8,419 nucleotides of DNA from Treponema sp. GTDB lineage: Bacteria; Spirochaetota; Spirochaetia; Treponematales; Breznakiellaceae. The stretch lies in contig JAIRXN010000032.1 in assembly GCA_031268245.1 (NCBI GenBank), forward strand, positions 1 to 8,419. The letters run 5' to 3'. This document shows positions 5,823 through 8,419 of this stretch, piece by piece (the stretch's first letter is position 1; each line of letters begins with the position of its first letter). Under the pieces are notes generated by a model. That model saw only the letters and a program-made list of their open reading frames with translations, did not search any database and had not been told where the DNA came from. The position numbers were made by a program, and so were the translations under genes.

Positions 5823-8219
5823 ATGGAAAATCAGACACTGAGTATCGGGGGCATGACCTGCGCGGCCTGCGCCCAGCGGATAGAAAAGGCGATTCGCAGA
5901 CTGGAAGGCATTGAAACCGCCTCGGTAAACCTCGCCACGGAAAAGGCAACGGTGGTCTACGATCCGCAGAAGCTGCGGATTGTGGCAATCAGGGAAAGCA
6001 TAGAAAAAGCCGGATACAAGGTTCTGGAATCTTCCGGGAAGAGGCCGCTTGACGAAGACAGGCTCCGAAAGGAAAAGGAGGTAAAGGTTCTAAAGACCAA
6101 ATTTATTATAGCCGTTTCCTTTGCCCTGCCTCTCCTGTATATCGCCATGGCGCCGATGATTAAGGTTGTAACACTGCCTTTCCCCAGGGCTCTTGCACCC
6201 ATGAATTTTCCCCTCATCTATGCGCTCGCAGAGTTACTTTTGGTTATCCCGGTCATCGCCGCAGGTTACCGGTTTTATACAATCGGTTTCAGGGCGCTCA
6301 TACAGCGCAGCCCCAACATGGATTCTCTTATTGCCGTGGGCACTACGGCGGCGGTTGTATATAGTATCTATAATATTTTTCAGATAACCCAGGGAGATTT
6401 CAATGCGGTAGACGCCCTCTACTTTGAAACCGCCGGAGTGATCATCGCCCTGATACTTCTCGGTAAAACTCTTGAAGCTGTCTCCAAGGGAAGAACCAGT
6501 GAGGCGATTAAGAAACTCATGGGCCTGGCTCCCAAAACAGCGATCATTATCCGGGACGGAGATGAAAAGGAGATCCCGATTGACGAAGTTGAAAGAGGAG
6601 ATGTGATTGTTGTAAAGCCCGGCGCAAAAATTCCCGTGGACGGAGTTGTGCTTGAGGGAAACACTTCCATTGATGAATCGATGCTTACAGGCGAAAGCAT
6701 GCCTGTTGACAAAAAATCGGGCGACATGGTATATGCCGCTACGATCAACACCAACGGTGTCATCCGGTTCAAAGCGACAAAGATCGGCAGCGATACTGCT
6801 CTTGCCCAGATCATCAAGCTGGTGGAAGACGCTCAGGGTTCAAAAGCGCCCATAGCCCAGCTTGCGGACATTGTTTCAGGTTACTTTGTTCCGATTGTCT
6901 GCGCCATCGCCCTTACTGCCGGAATCGCCTGGTTTGTTGCCTCTTCGGCGGGCCTCGTTACCCTGCCTCCCGGAAAGTCCGTGCTGGAATTTTCCCTTAC
7001 CGTTTTTATCTCCGTACTGGTCATCGCCTGCCCCTGCGCCTTGGGCCTCGCCACGCCGACAGCAATCATGGTGGGAACCGGCAAGGGTGCGGAGAACGGC
7101 ATCCTGATTAAAGGCGGCGAGGCTCTGGAGACCGCCCACAGGATACAGACAATCGTTTTCGACAAAACCGGAACCATTACCGAAGGCAAGCCTGAGGTGA
7201 CAGATATTCTGCTAAACGGGGGGAGCCCCCCCCGCGCTCCAGCCCCGCGAGGCGGGTCTTCCGCTGCCTCCCCTGCGGGGGAGGGCCCCCGCAACGCCCC
7301 CCTTGCCGCAGAGGATGTATTTCTTCAAATTGCCGCCTCTGTTGAAAAGGGAAGCGAGCATCCGCTTGGACAGGCAATCGTAAAATCCGCGGAAAAGCGG
7401 GGGCTTGAATTGTTAAAGGCCGAAAATTTTGTTTCCCTTACAGGCCGCGGCATCGAAGCCTCCGTCAACGGAAGCAGCGTATTGGTCGGGAACCGCAAAC
7501 TCATGGAAGAGAGGGGCATAGATCTGAGCGCCATGGAGACCGATTCGGATCGCCTTGCCGGGGAAGGCAAGACGCCGATGTATGCGGTTATTGATAATAC
7601 ACTGGCAGGAATTGTGGCGGTTGCCGATGTGCTCAAGAAGAGCAGCAGGGATGCCATCGGGAGACTTCATAATATGGGAATAGAAGTTGCCATGATCACG
7701 GGCGACAACAGGAAAACCGCATCCGCCATCGCAAGGCAGGTGGGCATAGACCGGGTGTTTGCGGAAGTGCTGCCCCAGGACAAAGCAGCGGAAATAAAAG
7801 AACTGCAAACCGAAACATGCGGGGAGAAGCGCTTCGGCGCTTCTCCAAATCATCGCAACATAGTTGCGATGATAGGAGACGGGATCAACGATGCCCCGGC
7901 TCTCGCCCAGGCCGACATCGGCATCGCAATCGGAAGCGGCACCGACGTGGCGATGGAGTCCGCAGATATTGTACTCATGCGCAGCGATCTCATGGATGTG
8001 CCCACAGCCATAAACTTAAGCAAACGGACCATCCGCAACATCAAACAGAATCTCTTCTGGGCCTTCGGTTATAACGTACTGGGAATACCCATTGCGGCAG
8101 GAGTGCTGTACCTCTTTGGAGGCCCCCTCCTCAACCCGATATTCGCCGCCGCCGCCATGAGCATGAGTTCCGTATCGGTACTGAGCAATGCCCTCAGACT
8201 CAAGCGTTTCAGAGCATAA
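5823..8219 (+). CDS. copA: Cu+-translocating P1B-type ATPase
   Basis: ATP-driven export of Cu+ (possibly Ag+) from the cytoplasm. A single N-terminal HMA domain (about 3-68) has GGMTCAAC (C13, C16). About eight membrane helices lie near 93-111, 131-151, 168-186, 199-218, 343-368, 388-417, 745-765 and 770-791. The actuator loop has TGES (289-292) and the transport site is CPC (403-405). The catalytic domain has DKTGT (D447 phosphorylated), SEHPL (H513), TGDN (626-629) and GDGIND (685-690). Y750-N751 in helix 7 and M779/S783 in helix 8 match the Cu+ signature and argue against a Zn/Cd pump. At 798 residues it is longer than usual for a one-HMA CopA. The excess sits in two palindromic, in-frame inserts: residues about 464-495 (Pro/Gly/Ala-rich, just after DKTGT) and about 663-679 (before VAMIGDG). 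Neither removes a catalytic motif, so the pump is probably active. GGAGA (5811-5815) precedes the ATG by 7 nt. It sits third in the operon. Confidence 0.96.
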   Translation: MENQTLSIGGMTCAACAQRIEKAIRRLEGIETASVNLATEKATVVYDPQKLRIVAIRESIEKAGYKVLESSGKRPLDEDRLRKEKEVKVLKTKFIIAVSFALPLLYIAMAPMIKVVTLPFPRALAPMNFPLIYALAELLLVIPVIAAGYRFYTIGFRALIQRSPNMDSLIAVGTTAAVVYSIYNIFQITQGDFNAVDALYFETAGVIIALILLGKTLEAVSKGRTSEAIKKLMGLAPKTAIIIRDGDEKEIPIDEVERGDVIVVKPGAKIPVDGVVLEGNTSIDESMLTGESMPVDKKSGDMVYAATINTNGVIRFKATKIGSDTALAQIIKLVEDAQGSKAPIAQLADIVSGYFVPIVCAIALTAGIAWFVASSAGLVTLPPGKSVLEFSLTVFISVLVIACPCALGLATPTAIMVGTGKGAENGILIKGGEALETAHRIQTIVFDKTGTITEGKPEVTDILLNGGSPPRAPAPRGGSSAASPAGEGPRNAPLAAEDVFLQIAASVEKGSEHPLGQAIVKSAEKRGLELLKAENFVSLTGRGIEASVNGSSVLVGNRKLMEERGIDLSAMETDSDRLAGEGKTPMYAVIDNTLAGIVAVADVLKKSSRDAIGRLHNMGIEVAMITGDNRKTASAIARQVGIDRVFAEVLPQDKAAEIKELQTETCGEKRFGASPNHRNIVAMIGDGINDAPALAQADIGIAIGSGTDVAMESADIVLMRSDLMDVPTAINLSKRTIRNIKQNLFWAFGYNVLGIPIAAGVLYLFGGPLLNPIFAAAAMSMSSVSVLSNALRLKRFRA
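7218..7302 (+). repeat. GC-rich palindromic in-frame insert in copA (N-domain loop)
   Basis: The DNA switches abruptly to a G/C-run-rich stretch that begins with six Gs (7218-7223) and ends with six Cs (7297-7302), an imperfect terminal inverted repeat. Inside are a perfect 8-bp stem TGCGGGGG/CCCCCGCA (7274-7281, 7286-7293), an alternative 7-bp stem CCTCCCC/GGGGAGG (7267-7273, 7278-7284) and CCCGC-GAG-GCGGG (7244-7256). It encodes a Pro/Gly/Ala/Arg-rich linker between the phosphorylation motif and SEHPL, where ordinary CopA proteins have a short loop. It looks like a small inserted element that stayed in frame. Confidence 0.65.
7823..7873 (+). repeat. Two adjacent perfect hairpins in copA (P-domain insert)
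   Basis: GGAGAAGCGC (7823-7832), TTCG loop, GCGCTTCTCC (7837-7846) make a perfect 10-bp stem with a TTCG tetraloop. Two bases later ATCATCGCAAC (7849-7859), ATA loop, GTTGCGATGAT (7863-7873) make a perfect 11-bp stem. The right arm of the second hairpin encodes the conserved VAMI before GDGIND. Its left arm and the whole first hairpin encode extra residues (about 663-679) that typical CopA proteins lack. Translation is uninterrupted through both. Confidence 0.8.
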
Positions 8220-8223
8220 AAAC

Positions 8224-8243
8224 AGGGAGAGTAAGGGAGAGTA
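8224..8243 (+). repeat. AGGGAGAGTA tandem duplication before the lipoprotein gene (copies 2 and 3)
   Basis: Two perfect head-to-tail copies of AGGGAGAGTA (8224-8233 and 8234-8243) fill almost the whole 25-nt gap between copA and the next ATG at 8245. The second copy supplies the ribosome binding site AGGGAGA (8234-8240) with a 4-nt gap. The same 10-mer precedes the first gene of the operon at 3344-3353. Confidence 0.75.
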
Positions 8244-8244
8244 T

Positions 8245-8419
8245 ATGAAAAAGATAATGTTCAATAGAGTTGTGCGGAAACTTCGGTTTTCAGGATATAA
8301 ACCGCTTAAAAATATCATACCGGCCGTCTTTCTTGCCGCTATGGCGGTATCCTGCGGAAATCTGGACGTAGTAGGGAAAGATTCGGTTTCGTCCTTTGAC
8401 AAGCTTCTTAAAACAAGTT
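8245..8419 (+). CDS. Putative lipoprotein, N-terminal part
   Basis: Only 58 residues are visible before the right edge. The start is basic (MKKIMFNRVVRKLR), followed after a polar stretch by a hydrophobic segment IIPAVFLAAMAVS (24-36) and C37. AVSC is a relaxed lipobox of the kind accepted in spirochaetes, so the mature protein would be lipid-anchored at Cys37 and face the periplasm or cell surface. The N-region before the hydrophobic core is unusually long. The following DVVGKDSVSSFDKLLK is soluble in character and I do not recognise its family. The gene starts 25 nt after copA with its own AGGGAGAGTA ribosome-binding repeat, so it is probably part of the same operon. Whether it binds metal cannot be told from this fragment. 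Confidence 0.72.
   Translation, partial: MKKIMFNRVVRKLRFSGYKPLKNIIPAVFLAAMAVSCGNLDVVGKDSVSSFDKLLKTS

Overview
The window most likely comes from a termite-gut-type Treponema or a close spirochaete relative. This is an inference. It rests on the roughly balanced base composition, the spirochaete-style lipoprotein start at the right edge, AGGA-type ribosome binding sites, and a carbohydrate-degrading gene beside metal-handling genes. No 16S gene or other decisive marker is present. A Treponema azotonutricium/primitia-like genome fits, but other spirochaetes cannot be excluded.

Layout. (1) 1-476, minus strand: the N-terminal part of a GH3 beta-glucosidase-type enzyme, cut by the left edge, with a textbook sigma-70 promoter and candidate operator repeats. 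(2) 477-709: the divergent intergenic region, which also holds a hairpin-rich stretch ahead of the next gene. (3) 710-3259, plus strand: a complete family B DNA polymerase of the Pol II (PolB) type. (4) 3260-3362: an AT-rich gap with a possible promoter. (5) 3363 to the right edge, plus strand: a probable four-gene operon for copper (or related soft-metal) handling. It encodes an HMA - SafE-like membrane domain - double cupredoxin-like fusion protein, a small exported FtrD/DUF2318-like cysteine protein, a CopA-type Cu+ P-type ATPase, and the start of a lipoprotein.

How the genes may work together. The ATPase and the fusion protein both begin with a cytoplasmic CxxC metal-binding HMA domain, so both can accept Cu+ from the cytosolic pool. 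The ATPase would export Cu+. The fusion protein would carry or relay the metal through its membrane domain to cupredoxin-like domains on the outer face. The FtrD-like protein may be a redox or metal-binding partner. DUF2318/FtrD proteins are otherwise known next to cupredoxin-like and permease proteins in FtrABCD-type iron uptake. No metal-responsive regulator gene is visible in the window.

The most unusual sequence structure lies inside the ATPase gene. Two in-frame inserts absent from typical CopA proteins coincide with strongly palindromic DNA: a GC-rich Pro/Gly/Ala linker near 7218-7302, and two perfect hairpins at 7823-7846 and 7849-7873. Other repeats are a GTTCGTG tandem array at 5265-5320 and a shared AGGGAGAGTA leader element upstream of the first and last genes of the operon. 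No tRNA, rRNA, CRISPR array, transposase or convincing intrinsic terminator was seen.
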